Part shown: piece after piece, positions 19,153 to 27,952 of the stretch | Numbering within the stretch: position 1 is the stretch's first letter | Layout: each line of letters begins with the position of its first letter | NCBI RefSeq assembly: GCF_018327705.1 | Contig: NZ_BNEM01000001.1 | Coordinates: 3,162,001-3,226,000 of the forward strand | Source: Catellatospora sp. TT07R-123 | Lineage (GTDB): Bacteria > Actinomycetota > Actinomycetes > Mycobacteriales > Micromonosporaceae | Direction: 5' to 3' | Length of the DNA: 64,000 nt | Notes under the pieces: model-generated | Seen by the model: only the letters and a program-made list of their open reading frames with translations | What the model was told of the DNA's origin: nothing | The model's database searches: none | Translations under genes and position numbers: made by a program

Positions 19153-19538
19153 GCGGCGTCCTGGGCCGCCAGGTGGCGGTCGACGAACTCGATCCGGGCG
19201 CAGTCCTTCCACAGCCGGTCCAGCGCGTAGAACTCGCGCTCCTCGCTGTGCTGCACGTGCACCACGATGTCGTTGAAGTCCAGCAGGACCCAGCGGCCGG
19301 CGCGCTCGCCCTCGCGGCGCACGGGCTTGGCCTTCTCGGGCAGCTGGAGCAGGGCATCCTCGATCGCGTCGACGATGGCGAGCACCTGGCGTTCGTTGGA
19401 GGCGGAGGCGACCACGAAGACGTCGGTGATGACGAGCTGGTCGCCCACGTCCAGCAGGACGATGTCCTCGGCCTTCTTGTCGGCGGCGGCCTGTGCTGCG
19501 GCCAGCGCCATCTCGACGGCACGCTCGGTTGCGGGCAC
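19149..19538 (-). CDS. rsfS: Ribosomal silencing factor RsfS
   Basis: 129-residue protein that binds uL14 on the 50S subunit and blocks subunit joining during starvation. It matches RsfS closely: AVEMALAAAQAAADKKAEDI, VLLDVGDQLVITDVFVVAS, NERQVLAIVDAIED, WVLLDFNDIVVHVQ and REFYALDRLW. The GTG at 19538 follows AAAGGACC; an upstream in-frame ATG gives a longer product with no homology. The order nadD-rsfS-histidine phosphatase is the usual actinobacterial one. A 209-nt gap to nadD holds no gene. Confidence 0.96.
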   Translation of the reverse strand: MPATERAVEMALAAAQAAADKKAEDIVLLDVGDQLVITDVFVVASASNERQVLAIVDAIEDALLQLPEKAKPVRREGERAGRWVLLDFNDIVVHVQHSEEREFYALDRLWKDCARIEFVDRHLAAQDAA

Positions 19539-19747
19539 CTTGGTCCTTTCGGTCGTGTCATGCTCGCCAGCTACCGCGGCCTTAATCGGCGTCATCCTTC
19601 GCGCTGCTACGGATGACACCGAGCGGCCGCTACCGCTGGCGACGGTCAACCCCCCGCTGGGTGCGGACAGGCTTGACATCAAGAATCTCACAGGCGCGCC
19701 GGAAGACGCCGCTGAGATTGCGACGAGGTGCCCCAGCCCACCGCCGA

Positions 19748-20341
19748 TCAGCGGTAAAGACGCCGTTTTGTGATGTATTGCACTACCCCGTCCGGTACCA
19801 GGTACCAGACGGGCTGGCCCGCGGCGACGCGCCGGCGGCAGTCGGTGGACGAGATCGCCATCGCCGGCACCTGGACCAGGCTCACCACGTCGGCGGGCAG
19901 ATGCGCGTCGGTGAGGTCGAACCCGGGCCGGGTCACCCCGACGAAGTGGGCCAGCTCGAACAGCTGGTTCGCGTCCTTCCAAGAGAGGATCTTGGAAAGC
20001 GCGTCGGCGCCGGTGATGAAGAACAGCTCGGTCTTCTCGCCGTACTGCCCGCGCAGCTCACGCAGGGTGTCCACCGTGTAGGTGTCCCCGCCCCGGTCGA
20101 TGTCGGCCCGGCTGACGGAGAACCGCGGGTTCGACGCGGTCGCGATGACCGTCATCAGGTAGCGGTCCTCCGCCGCCGTCACCGGGTTGCCGCTCTTCTG
20201 CCACGGCTGCCCGGTCGGCACGAACACGACCTCGTCGAGGGCGTAGCGGTCGGCCACCTCGCTGGCGGCCACGAGGTGTCCATGGTGGATGGGATCGAAG
20301 GTCCCGCCCATGATCCCGATACGACTCGCCACGCCCTCCAC
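19748..20341 (-). CDS. nadD: Nicotinate-nucleotide adenylyltransferase
   Basis: 197-residue enzyme making nicotinic acid adenine dinucleotide from NaMN and ATP in NAD synthesis. The nucleotidyltransferase motif [12 protein letters not shown] and the C-terminal [14 protein letters not shown] (the ISSTxxR motif) are intact, with FITGADAL between them. The GTG at 20341 starts six bases after the pepN stop. A GTG at 20332 is also in frame but would sit too close to GGAGG. Probably co-transcribed with pepN. Confidence 0.96.
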   Translation of the reverse strand: MEGVASRIGIMGGTFDPIHHGHLVAASEVADRYALDEVVFVPTGQPWQKSGNPVTAAEDRYLMTVIATASNPRFSVSRADIDRGGDTYTVDTLRELRGQYGEKTELFFITGADALSKILSWKDANQLFELAHFVGVTRPGFDLTDAHLPADVVSLVQVPAMAISSTDCRRRVAAGQPVWYLVPDGVVQYITKRRLYR

Positions 20342-20347
20342 CGTACG

Positions 20348-22831
20348 TCAGCCTCTGGCCCGCAGCGCCCGCGCTAGATCATCGGTGCTGTCGGCCAGCT
20401 GCCGCGCCGGCAGCGGGTGCACCGGGCCCGCCAGCGCCCGCTCGGCGGCGGCCAGCGTGGCGGGCGACACGGCGTAGACCGGGTACGCGGCCGCGACCAG
20501 GTGGGCCAGCATGTCGCCCGAGCGGCCGGCCGAGGCGGGCAGCTCGGCGAAGAACCGCGCCACGTACGGCTCGGTCAGCTCGGCGTGCTCTGGCTGCCAC
20601 ATCCCCAGCCCGGCCGCGGCGCAGATCCGGTTGGACAGCCCCTGCTCGCGCACGATCAGGTCGAAGGCCCACGCCTTGGCCTGCGGGTCCGGCCGCGACG
20701 CACGGCAGCGCACGGCCTCCTGCTCACCCCGGGCGCTGTTGTCGCGCGCCAGCTCGGCGTCGATCTCGGCCTCGGACACGTCGCCGAGCACCGACAGCCG
20801 GGTCAGCACCGACCAGCGCAGCTCGCTGTCGACGACCAGGCCCTCGGGCACCGCGGTGCCGTCGAGCCAGCCGCGCAGCAGCTCGCGCTCGCCCGCGCCG
20901 CCGACCGCGGTCAGCTGGCGCGCGCCGACGAGCTGGCGCCCGCTGCCCGGCGCGGCGGTCTCCAGCAGCGTGCGGGCGGCCGCGGCCAGCGCCGCCCGGC
21001 CCTGCTCGCGCTGCTGTTCCGGCAGGAACGTGTTGACCGCCAGACGGGCCAGCGCGAAAACCGACTCGGCCAGGGTCACGTCCGTCTCGGCCGGCAGCAC
21101 GTCGGCGGCCAGGCGCACGAACTCCAGCGCGGGCCACTCGGCGTCGCGGGTGGCGTCCCAGGCGCTGTTCCACAGCAGCGCGCGGGTCAGCGAGTCCGGC
21201 TGCTCGGCGAGCAGCGCACCCAGGTCGGTCCGGGTCCGGTCGTCCAGGCGGATCTTGGCGAAGGTGAGGTCGCCGTCGTTGAGCAGCAGGCCCTTTCCGC
21301 GTACGCCGGAGAGCTGCGGCACCGGGGTCACCGCGCCGGACACCTCGATCTCGGTGCGCCGCCACTGCCCCTGCTCGTCGAACCAGCCCAGGCCGATGCG
21401 GTGCGGGCGCAGCACCGGGAACTGCGGCGACGCGGTCTGCACCACGGCGACCGACTCGTACGACCCGTCCGCCGCCCAGGTGATCTCCGGGCGCAGCGTG
21501 TTCACCTGCGGGGTGCGCAGCCAGTCGCGCGCCCACGCGTCCAGGTCCCGGCCGCTGGCCTGCGACAGCGCGTCCAGCAGGTCGGCCAGGGTGGCGTTGC
21601 CCCAGGCGTGCTTGTCGAAGTAGGACCGCAGCCCCGCCAGGAACGCGTCGTCGCCGATCCACGCCACCAGCTGCCGCAGCGCCGAGCAGCCCTTGGCGTA
21701 GGAGATGCCGTCGAAGTTGGCGAACGCCGCGTCGGTGTCGGCGACCTCGGTCGGCGCGATCGGGTGCGTGGACGGGCGCTGGTCGGCGGCGTACCCCCAG
21801 GCCTTGCGGCCGACGCCGAAGCGGGTCCACGACTGCGGCCACGGCGTCACCTCGGCCACCAGCCGGTAGCCCATGTACGTCGCGAACGACTCGTTCAGCC
21901 ACAGGTCGTCCCACCAGCGCATGGTGACCAGGTCGCCGAACCACATGTGCGCCATCTCGTGGGCGATGATGGCGGCCCGCTCCAGCCGCTCGGTGTCGGT
22001 GACCGTCGCGCGGAACAGCAGCTCGTCGCGGAACACGACCAGGCCGGGGAACTCCATCGCGCCCCAGCTGAACTCGGGCACGAACGCCTGGTCGTACTTG
22101 CCGAACGGGTAGCGCACGCCGAACAGCTCGTGGTAGCGGTCCAGGAACGCCTTGGTCAGCATGAAGATCTCGGGGGCGTCGCGGTGCAGCGCCTCGGCCT
22201 CGCTGGCCCGCGCCACGATCGCCATGCCGATGCCGTCGTGGGCGTCGTCCACCTGGACGTACGGCCCGGCCACGAACGTGATCAGGTACGTGGCGACCGG
22301 CTTGGTGGCCGCGAACTCCCACCGGCCCGGGGCGGTCTGCGCGCCGTCGGCGTTGGCGCGGACCAGCCACGACGGGTCGGCGGTGACGGCCAGGGTCACC
22401 GGCGCCTTCAGGTCCGGCTGGTCGAAGCAGGCCATGAACCGGGGCGCGTCGGCGATCGAGGGCTGCGCGTACGTGTAGACCAGGCCGTCGGCGGGGTCGG
22501 TGAAGCGGTGGATGCCCTCGCTGGTGCGGGTGTACGGGTAATCCGCGGTCACCTCGACGGTGTTCTGCTCGGCGAGCCCGTCCAGCGCCAGCCGCCCCTC
22601 GGCGAAGGCCGACTCCGGCAGCGGCACGCCGTTGAGCGTCGCCGCCAGCAGGCGATCGGCCCGCACTTCGAGGAAGGTGGCGGTGCCGGGTGCCGCCTGG
22701 AAGCGGACGGTGGTCACGCTGCGGAAGGTCTCCTCACCGGTAGTGAGGTCGACGTCGAGCTCGTACGACAGCTGCCGCACGGTAGCGGCACGCGAGACGG
22801 CTTCGGCATGGGTGAGGCTGCGCTGCGTCAT
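20348..22831 (-). CDS. pepN: Aminopeptidase N (M1 family zinc metallopeptidase)
   Basis: 827-residue cytoplasmic aminopeptidase releasing N-terminal residues from peptides. The substrate motif GAMEFPG (257-263), zinc site HEMAH (291-295) with Glu314 in WLNESFATY, and FDQPDLKAPV are all present. The length fits the actinobacterial PepN group, with the helical C-terminal ERAP1-like domain after ~520. The ATG at 22831 (MTQRSLTHAE) is the family start. It is divergent from the trpS leader; only 43 nt separate its start from the proposed trpS -35 box. Confidence 0.96.
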   Translation of the reverse strand: MTQRSLTHAEAVSRAATVRQLSYELDVDLTTGEETFRSVTTVRFQAAPGTATFLEVRADRLLAATLNGVPLPESAFAEGRLALDGLAEQNTVEVTADYPYTRTSEGIHRFTDPADGLVYTYAQPSIADAPRFMACFDQPDLKAPVTLAVTADPSWLVRANADGAQTAPGRWEFAATKPVATYLITFVAGPYVQVDDAHDGIGMAIVARASEAEALHRDAPEIFMLTKAFLDRYHELFGVRYPFGKYDQAFVPEFSWGAMEFPGLVVFRDELLFRATVTDTERLERAAIIAHEMAHMWFGDLVTMRWWDDLWLNESFATYMGYRLVAEVTPWPQSWTRFGVGRKAWGYAADQRPSTHPIAPTEVADTDAAFANFDGISYAKGCSALRQLVAWIGDDAFLAGLRSYFDKHAWGNATLADLLDALSQASGRDLDAWARDWLRTPQVNTLRPEITWAADGSYESVAVVQTASPQFPVLRPHRIGLGWFDEQGQWRRTEIEVSGAVTPVPQLSGVRGKGLLLNDGDLTFAKIRLDDRTRTDLGALLAEQPDSLTRALLWNSAWDATRDAEWPALEFVRLAADVLPAETDVTLAESVFALARLAVNTFLPEQQREQGRAALAAAARTLLETAAPGSGRQLVGARQLTAVGGAGERELLRGWLDGTAVPEGLVVDSELRWSVLTRLSVLGDVSEAEIDAELARDNSARGEQEAVRCRASRPDPQAKAWAFDLIVREQGLSNRICAAAGLGMWQPEHAELTEPYVARFFAELPASAGRSGDMLAHLVAAAYPVYAVSPATLAAAERALAGPVHPLPARQLADSTDDLARALRARG

Positions 22832-22874
22832 GCGCCCCATCCTGCCTGATAGACCCCCTGCCGCCACATGCCGG

Positions 22875-22904
22875 TTGCCGCGCGGCGACGCGCGGTGCCA
22901 CAAT
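22875..22904 (+). promoter_or_regulatory. Candidate promoter of the trpS leader
   Basis: TTGCCG (22875-22880) and CACAAT (22899-22904) lie 18 nt apart. Transcription would start near 22911-22912, at the leader-peptide ATG itself, so the leader would be translated without a ribosome-binding site, as is common in actinobacteria. No SD sequence precedes that ATG. Confidence 0.55.
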
Positions 22905-22911
22905 CGGCGTC

Positions 22912-22956
22912 ATGCGGATGACGACACCCACGACCAACCTGTGGTGGCTGCCCTGA
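22912..22956 (+). CDS. trpS leader peptide, 14 residues with tandem Trp codons
   Basis: ATG-initiated short frame encoding MRMTTPTTNLWWLP then TGA. It has two adjacent TGG codons (22942-22947) three codons before the stop, although Trp is rare in this genome. It is followed by alternative RNA hairpins and then a tryptophanyl-tRNA synthetase gene. This arrangement fits a ribosome-sensing attenuator. An internal ATG at 22918 could be the start instead. No Shine-Dalgarno sequence is visible, so it may be leaderless. Confidence 0.85.
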   Translation: MRMTTPTTNLWWLP

Positions 22957-22959
22957 CCC

Positions 22960-23012
22960 GGCGGCCCGCATCCGTATGACCTCACCAGGCCGCCTCACCG
23001 GGCGGCCTTTCT
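22960..23012 (+). promoter_or_regulatory. Trp attenuator: antiterminator and terminator hairpins
   Basis: Segment 2, GGCGGCC at 22960-22966, can pair with segment 3, GGCCGCC at 22988-22994. Segment 3 can instead pair with segment 4 (AGGCCGCC 22987-22994 with GGCGGCCT 23001-23008, 6-nt loop), followed by TTTCT, a terminator. A ribosome stalled at the Trp codons leaves segment 2 free to form the antiterminator. A ribosome reaching the stop at 22956 covers segment 2, so the terminator forms. The geometry fits classical attenuation. Confidence 0.82.
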
Positions 23013-23070
23013 CGTGCACGGGCTCGTGCGCCTCCCGGTCCGGCGACCGCGATCGCGACAGGAGACCGAC

Positions 23071-24072
23071 ATGACCCTCACCGCACTCAGCCCCGCCCAG
23101 GCCTCGGCCACGACCCGGGTCCGCCGCCTGAGCGGCTGCAAGCCCACCGGCCGCCTGCACCTGGGCAACCTGCTCGGCATGATCCGGCCGATGCTGGCCG
23201 CGCAGTACGACACCGACTCGATCACGATGATCGCCGACATGCACGCGCTCACGGTCGAGCACGACCCGGCCCGGCTGCGCGAGTACGTCCGCGAGCAGGC
23301 CCGGGTGCTGCTGGCGGCCGGGATCGACCCCGACCGCGGCGTGCTGTACGTCCAATCCGACCTGCCCGAGCACGCCGGACTCCATTACATCCTGGAGTGC
23401 GCGACCGGCTACGGCGAGGCGCAGCGGATGACCCAGTTCAAGGAGAAGGGTGCCGGCGCCGCCGGGGTCCGGCTCAGCCTGCTGACGTACCCGGTGCTGA
23501 TGGCCGCCGACATCCTGGTGCACGACATCGACGTGGTGCCGGTCGGCGACGACCAGGGCCAGCACCTGGAGCTCACCCGCACCCTGGCGACCCGGTTCAA
23601 CGCCCGCTACGGCACGGTGTTCACCGTGCCGGTGGGGCAGCTGCCGCAGGTCGCGGCGCGGGTGATGGACCTGGCCGACCCGGGCGCCAAGATGGGCAAG
23701 ACCAACGATTCCGCGGCCGGCACGATCGGGCTGCTGGACCCGCCGGACGTGGTGCGGCGCAAGGTCATGCGCGCGGTCACCGACACCGCGGGCGTGGTCC
23801 GCCACGACCGGCAAGGGCAGCCGGGCGTCACCAACCTGCTGGAGATCTACCAGGCGTGCGCCGGGGAACCGGGTCGCTTCACGTCCTACGGCGCGCTCAA
23901 GGCCGGGGTGGTCGACGCGGTGGTGGCGCTGCTGGAACCGCTTCAGCGGGCGTACGCGGCGCTGCCGCCGCAGGAGGTGGAGCGCATCCTGGCCGACGGG
24001 GCCGAGCGGGTTCGCCCGCGGGCTGCCGCCACACTGCGGCGAGCCGGCGAGGCGATCGGCCTGCGTTGCTAG
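23071..24072 (+). CDS. trpS: Tryptophanyl-tRNA synthetase, attenuator-controlled (auxiliary type)
   Basis: 333-residue class I synthetase charging tRNA-Trp. The HIGH-equivalent is HLGN (30-33), in SGCKPTGRLHLGN. The KMSKS loop is altered to KMGKT (207-211), retaining both lysines. VGDDQGQHLELTR and MTQFKEK are conserved. Lys24 stands where the Bacillus enzyme has Gln9 by my recollection, and IADMHALT retains the adenosine-pocket His (His58). The ATG at 23071 follows AGGAGA. It is preceded by a Trp-sensing attenuator. Streptomyces carries a second, antibiotic-resistant TrpRS under such control, and this gene may be its counterpart. I cannot see a housekeeping trpS in the window. Confidence 0.95.
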   Translation: MTLTALSPAQASATTRVRRLSGCKPTGRLHLGNLLGMIRPMLAAQYDTDSITMIADMHALTVEHDPARLREYVREQARVLLAAGIDPDRGVLYVQSDLPEHAGLHYILECATGYGEAQRMTQFKEKGAGAAGVRLSLLTYPVLMAADILVHDIDVVPVGDDQGQHLELTRTLATRFNARYGTVFTVPVGQLPQVAARVMDLADPGAKMGKTNDSAAGTIGLLDPPDVVRRKVMRAVTDTAGVVRHDRQGQPGVTNLLEIYQACAGEPGRFTSYGALKAGVVDAVVALLEPLQRAYAALPPQEVERILADGAERVRPRAAATLRRAGEAIGLRC

Positions 24073-24509
24073 GGCCGAACGATCTTCTTCGTGAAGCAGA
24101 CGGAGCTGGAGTTGTGCACGTATCTGCCGTACGGCTCGGTGCGCTGGTAGCCCACCGACTCGTACAGCGCGATCGCCTCAGGCTGGTTCTCGCCGGTCTC
24201 TAGGAGCAGCGTGTCCCAGCCCTGGGCGGTGGCCCGTCGTTCCAGTGCCGCAAGGATGCGGCGGGCCACCCCGGCGCGGCGATGCGCCGGTGCCACATAC
24301 ATTCGCCTGATCTCCCCCGAGCCGGTTTCGAGCGGAGTCAACGCTCCGCACCCGACCGGCTGGCTCAGTACGTACGCCACGACGAAGTGGGCACGGGGGT
24401 TCAAGGGGGTTCGCGTCGTGCCCGGATACCGCGTGAGAAGTTCGTCCTCAGCGGCGAGTACGAGCGCGGTCACATCAGGGTGGGTGATCTCACGGTGCTG
24501 GATCAACAC
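24069..24509 (-). CDS. GNAT family N-acetyltransferase
   Basis: 146-residue acetyl-CoA-dependent acetyltransferase with the GNAT fold. The acetyl-CoA loop is HRRAGVARRILAALE (77-90), after GEIRRMYVAP, and the C-terminal ALYESVGYQR motif is present. The GTG at 24509 gives the expected family length. Its stop overlaps the trpS stop by three bases, tail to tail. Substrate unknown. Confidence 0.87.
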   Translation of the reverse strand: MLIQHREITHPDVTALVLAAEDELLTRYPGTTRTPLNPRAHFVVAYVLSQPVGCGALTPLETGSGEIRRMYVAPAHRRAGVARRILAALERRATAQGWDTLLLETGENQPEAIALYESVGYQRTEPYGRYVHNSSSVCFTKKIVRP

Positions 24510-24634
24510 CGTCGTGACGCTAGCCAGGGCATGTTTCCGGACTGTTACGCGCTGCGCACACCCGAGCCGCCCGCACCGTGCTGTTACCCAACCGTAGCGA
24601 AACCCACCGTTCACACCCGCGCGAAGGAAGGAAA

Positions 24635-24678
24635 GAAGGGCACCCTCCCCGCGCGACGCGCAGGAGAAGGCGCCCTTC
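24635..24678 (-). terminator. Terminator downstream of obg
   Basis: The arms GAAGGGCACC (24635-24644) and 24669-24678 pair at nine of ten positions on the minus strand, enclosing a GC-rich inner stem, and are followed by TTTCC. It ends the transcript from obg and lies 16 nt after its stop. Confidence 0.75.
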
Positions 24679-24694
24679 CCAGCTGGTGCCGCGG

Positions 24695-26239
24695 TCAGCG
24701 GCGCTCGTCCGCGTCCGCGTCCGCGTCGGTCTCGTCGAAGTCGTCGGCGAAGTCCTCGTCGTCGTCTGCGGCGCCGTCGGGGCCCTGGACGTCCTGCCCG
24801 TCCTCCAGCCACTCGTCTCCGGCGGTGTCGCCGTCCTCGCGCTCGCGGCGTGCCTTGCGGGCGGCCAGGCGCTCGGTGGCACCGGGCCGGGTCGGCTCGC
24901 CGTCGATGCGGATGTCGGTGCCCCGGTTGCCGGGCACGTAGTCGACGCCGGCGTAGACCGTGGGCTGCCAGTCGAACTCCATGGTGCCGATGCGCACCGG
25001 GTCGCCCGGCTGCGCGCCGAGCTTGGCCAGCTTCGCCTCGACGCCGAGCCGGGCGAGCCGGTCGGCCAGGTAGCCGACGGCCTCGTCGTTGTCGAACGTG
25101 GTCTGCCGCACCCAGCGCTCGGGCTTGGCGCCGCGCACGACCCATACCCCGGCCTTGTCCTGCTCGATCTCGAAGCCGGAGTCGTCGACGGCCTTCGGGC
25201 GCAGCACGATGCGGGTCGGCTCCAGCACCGGCTTGGCGGCGCGGTGCTCGTCGACCAGCCGGGCCAGCGCGTAGATCAGCTCCTGGAGGCCCTCGCGGGT
25301 GGCGGCGCTGACGGCGTAGATCGGCCAGCCGTACTTCTCCAGGTCGGGGCGGACGATGTCGGCCAGATCCCGCCCGTCCGGTACGTCGATCTTGTTGAGC
25401 ACGATGATCCGGGGCCGGTCCTCCAGCCCGCCGTACTGCGCCAGCTCCGCCTCCAGGGCGTCGATGTCGGCGGCGGGGTCGCGGTTGGGCTCCAGCGTGG
25501 CGGTGTCCACGACGTGCGCCAGCACCGCGGTGCGCTCGATGTGGCGCAGGAAGTCCAGGCCCAGGCCCTTGCCCTCGGCCGCGCCCGGGATCAGGCCGGG
25601 CACGTCGGCGACGGTGTACGTCTGGTCGCCGGCCTGCACCACGCCGAGGTTCGGCACCAGCGTGGTGAACGGGTAGTCCGCGATCTTGGGCTTGGCCGCG
25701 GAGATCACCGAGATCAGCGACGACTTGCCCGCGCTCGGGAAGCCGACCAGGCCGACGTCGGCGACGCTCTTGAGCTCCACCACCACGTCGAGCCGGTCCC
25801 CGGGCTCGCCCAGCTCGGCGAAGCCGGGAGCCTTGCGCCGGGAGCTGGCCAGCGCCGCGTTGCCCCGGCCGCCCCGGCCGCCCCGGGCGATCTCCAGGGT
25901 CGTGCCGGTGCCCACCAGGTCGGCGATGACCTCGCCGTCGGCCGTCTGCACCACGGTGCCGTCGGGCACCTTGAGCACCAGGTCGGTCCCGTTGGCGCCC
26001 TCGCGGTTGTTGCCCGCGCCGCCCTTGCCGTTCGGGGCCTTGAGGTGGGGGTGGAAGTGGAAGTCCAGCAGCGTGTGCACGTTCGGGTCGACGACCATCA
26101 GGATGCCGCCGCCGTGGCCGCCGTTGCCCCCGTCAGGGCCGCCGAACGGCTTGAACTTCTCCCGGTGGATGGAGACGCAACCGTGCCCGCCGTCACCCGC
26201 CTGTAGGTGCAGCACCACGCGATCCACGAAGGTCGCCAC
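24695..26239 (-). CDS. obg: GTPase ObgE/CgtA
   Basis: 514-residue GTPase involved in 50S assembly and stringent-type control. The Gly-rich Obg fold occupies residues 1-160 ([16 protein letters not shown]-type start, [11 protein letters not shown]), the G domain has GFPSAGKSS (166-174), DVPGLIPGA and NKIDVPD, an OCT domain follows (~335-420), and the C-terminal ~65 residues form a very acidic tail. The long tail and OCT domain are typical of actinobacteria. The GTG at 26239 is supported by GGAGG nine bases upstream. It follows rplU-rpmA as usual, but a 309-nt gap with a palindromic repeat separates it from rpmA. Confidence 0.97.
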   Translation of the reverse strand: MATFVDRVVLHLQAGDGGHGCVSIHREKFKPFGGPDGGNGGHGGGILMVVDPNVHTLLDFHFHPHLKAPNGKGGAGNNREGANGTDLVLKVPDGTVVQTADGEVIADLVGTGTTLEIARGGRGGRGNAALASSRRKAPGFAELGEPGDRLDVVVELKSVADVGLVGFPSAGKSSLISVISAAKPKIADYPFTTLVPNLGVVQAGDQTYTVADVPGLIPGAAEGKGLGLDFLRHIERTAVLAHVVDTATLEPNRDPAADIDALEAELAQYGGLEDRPRIIVLNKIDVPDGRDLADIVRPDLEKYGWPIYAVSAATREGLQELIYALARLVDEHRAAKPVLEPTRIVLRPKAVDDSGFEIEQDKAGVWVVRGAKPERWVRQTTFDNDEAVGYLADRLARLGVEAKLAKLGAQPGDPVRIGTMEFDWQPTVYAGVDYVPGNRGTDIRIDGEPTRPGATERLAARKARREREDGDTAGDEWLEDGQDVQGPDGAADDDEDFADDFDETDADADADERR

Positions 26240-26399
26240 GTTTCCATCCTCCAGCTATGTAGATCTAAATCAGCATATGCCCGCTCTGCGGGCGCACTCG
26301 CACCACTGCCGGCGAGCTCCCCGACAATCAGCGCTCGCCGCGGCCCGCGCATGCCCCGAACACACTGGGACGCTCACCACAACGCGGGTCCGGGTCACT

Positions 26400-26459
26400 G
26401 CAGTTTCCGGGAAAGTGCAGGAATTCTGGCCGGAATTCGTGCACTTTCCCCGAAACTGC
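26400..26459. repeat. 60-nt palindromic repeat, type B, intergenic copy
   Basis: The two 30-nt halves (26400-26429, 26430-26459) pair at 27 of 30 positions, with outer sequence GCAGTTTC(C/G)GGGAAAGTGCA and inner GAATTC blocks on both sides. It is the same length and sequence type as 8649-8708. It lies in the 309-nt gap between rpmA and obg, about 160 nt upstream of the obg start. It carries no T-run and may be transcribed in the rplU-rpmA-obg mRNA if the rpmA terminator reads through. Confidence 0.9.
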
Positions 26460-26503
26460 GGTGACCGCCCGGCCCTCGGCGCGGCGCAGCCGGCGGAAAT
26501 GGT

Positions 26504-26540
26504 AAGAGGCGGGAAGGCGCAGCGCGCCTTCCCGCCTCTT
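26504..26540 (-). terminator. Strong hairpin terminator of rpmA
   Basis: A perfect 17-bp stem (26504-26520 with 26524-26540), 3-nt loop, just 9 nt after the rpmA stop. There is no long T-run, but the stem is strong enough to act as a U-poor terminator. Confidence 0.8.
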
Positions 26541-26548
26541 ATGAGCAA

Positions 26549-26806
26549 TCAGCCCTCGACCGGGACGATGTTCACGGTCTTGCGGCCGCGCTTGAGGCCG
26601 AACTGCACGGCACCGTGGGCCAGCGCGAACAGCGTGTCGTCGCTACCACGGCCGACCAGGTCGCCCGGGTGGAACTTGGTGCCACGCTGGCGGATGAGGA
26701 TCTCGCCGGCGGACACGACCTGACCACCGAAGCGCTTCACCCCGAGCCGCTGGGCGGCGGAGTCGCGACCGTTGCGCGAGCTGGATGCACCCTTTTTATG
26801 TGCCAT
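26549..26806 (-). CDS. rpmA: 50S ribosomal protein L27
   Basis: 85-residue protein near the peptidyl-transferase centre. It matches bL27: [22 protein letters not shown], then [17 protein letters not shown] and [15 protein letters not shown]. No N-terminal prosequence as in Firmicutes. Eight bases separate it from rplU, so the two are one operon. Confidence 0.97.
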   Translation of the reverse strand: MAHKKGASSSRNGRDSAAQRLGVKRFGGQVVSAGEILIRQRGTKFHPGDLVGRGSDDTLFALAHGAVQFGLKRGRKTVNIVPVEG

Positions 26807-26814
26807 CTCGAGGC

Positions 26815-27129
26815 CTACTTCCCGCTCTTGATGCCGGTGACCTTGACCTGGGTCAGCGGCTGACGGTGACCCTGCCGCTTGTGGTAGCCGGTCTTGTTCT
26901 TGAACTTGTGGATCCGGATCTTCGGGCCCTTGGTGTGGGCCACGACCTCTCCGGAAACAGAAACCTTGGCAAGCTTCGCCGCGTCGGTCACCAGGTCGCT
27001 GCCATCAACGAGCAGCACTGCGGACAGTGCAACCGCGTCGCCGGGCGCGCCCGCGAGCTTCTCGACCTCGATCACGTCGCCCTCGGCGACCTTGTACTGC
27101 TTGCCGCCGGTCTTGACGATCGCGTACAT
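26815..27129 (-). CDS. rplU: 50S ribosomal protein L21
   Basis: 104-residue bL21, binding 23S rRNA beside L20. [18 protein letters not shown] at the start and the [22 protein letters not shown]-binding loop are diagnostic. It is the first gene of rplU-rpmA; the 202-nt gap upstream holds its promoter, but no L21 leader structure I recognise. Confidence 0.97.
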   Translation of the reverse strand: MYAIVKTGGKQYKVAEGDVIEVEKLAGAPGDAVALSAVLLVDGSDLVTDAAKLAKVSVSGEVVAHTKGPKIRIHKFKNKTGYHKRQGHRQPLTQVKVTGIKSGK

Positions 27130-27331
27130 GAGACGCGGACTCCTGTCGTAGCTCTGGCGGTTGACTGCGCTCGGCGCGTCCTGGCCGAAAGCCGGCCGTC
27201 ACACACGCACGCATACGGCGCCTGTTAGAGCACCGCAGAGAAGCCTACGTCATGGCCTGCCCGTTGCCCAAACCGGGCGGCCTGTCGGCACGGCGCAGGT
27301 GAGGGTGGTCACCCGCGCCGTGCTCAGCGGC

Positions 27332-27808
27332 TCACGCCTTGCAGAGGGTCTGGACCTTCTCGCCCAGGCTCGAGAACTCCGGCCCGGTGACGATCGCCTG
27401 GATCTTGGCCTGGTCGGCACCCGCCGCGGCCACGTCCGCCAGGGCCTTGTTCAGCCCGGCCAGGTCCGCCTGCACGGCGGCCTTCAGCTCGGCGTCGGCG
27501 ATCGTCTCGGCGTCCTTGCCGTACGCGGCCTGGAACGCCGGCAGCTCCTTGACCATGCCCTGGACGGCCTCGCCGGCGGTGGCCGGGTCCATCAGCTTCG
27601 GCAGCAGCGGCATGATCTTGGCCTTGAAGTCCGCGTCGGCCTTGGTCAGGTTCTCGCAGGCGGTCTTCTTGTCGACGCCGGCCGGCGTCGGCGAGGCGGC
27701 CGCGGACGGGGCGCCGCTGGCAGCGGGGGTGTCGACCGGGGTGTCGGCGCAGGCGGCGGCACCGAACAGCGCCACGCCCAGGGTTGCGGCAGCGAGAATG
27801 CGTCGCAT
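27332..27808 (-). CDS. Secreted lipoprotein, paralogue of the next gene (1)
   Basis: 158-residue lipoprotein of unknown function. MRRILAAATLGVALFGAAAC ends in a lipobox. A ~28-residue Ala/Pro/Ser linker follows, then a ~110-residue all-helical domain with two Cys near each end (KKTACENL and VQTLCKA) likely bridged by a disulfide. The same plan (lipobox, linker, helical domain, C-terminal KLC or TLC) is found in the gene at 27953-28507, so the pair is a tandem duplication. GGA precedes the ATG. It is inserted between RNase E/G and rplU, normally neighbours. Confidence 0.78.
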   Translation of the reverse strand: MRRILAAATLGVALFGAAACADTPVDTPAASGAPSAAASPTPAGVDKKTACENLTKADADFKAKIMPLLPKLMDPATAGEAVQGMVKELPAFQAAYGKDAETIADAELKAAVQADLAGLNKALADVAAAGADQAKIQAIVTGPEFSSLGEKVQTLCKA

Positions 27809-27952
27809 CAGGGATTCCTTCGGGATAGCGGGGTGAAACGGACAGACATCACTGCCCTGCACGAGGTGAGTGCAACTTGCTCGGGCAGCATAGACAGCCC
27901 ATACCCACCGACGCCCGGACGATACCGGACAGCCGGGAAGTATGAACCGGGG

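Noticed and set aside
26240-26548. A riboswitch upstream of obg
   Set aside because: The structured part of this gap is the type B palindrome and the rpmA terminator. No known riboswitch signature was recognised.
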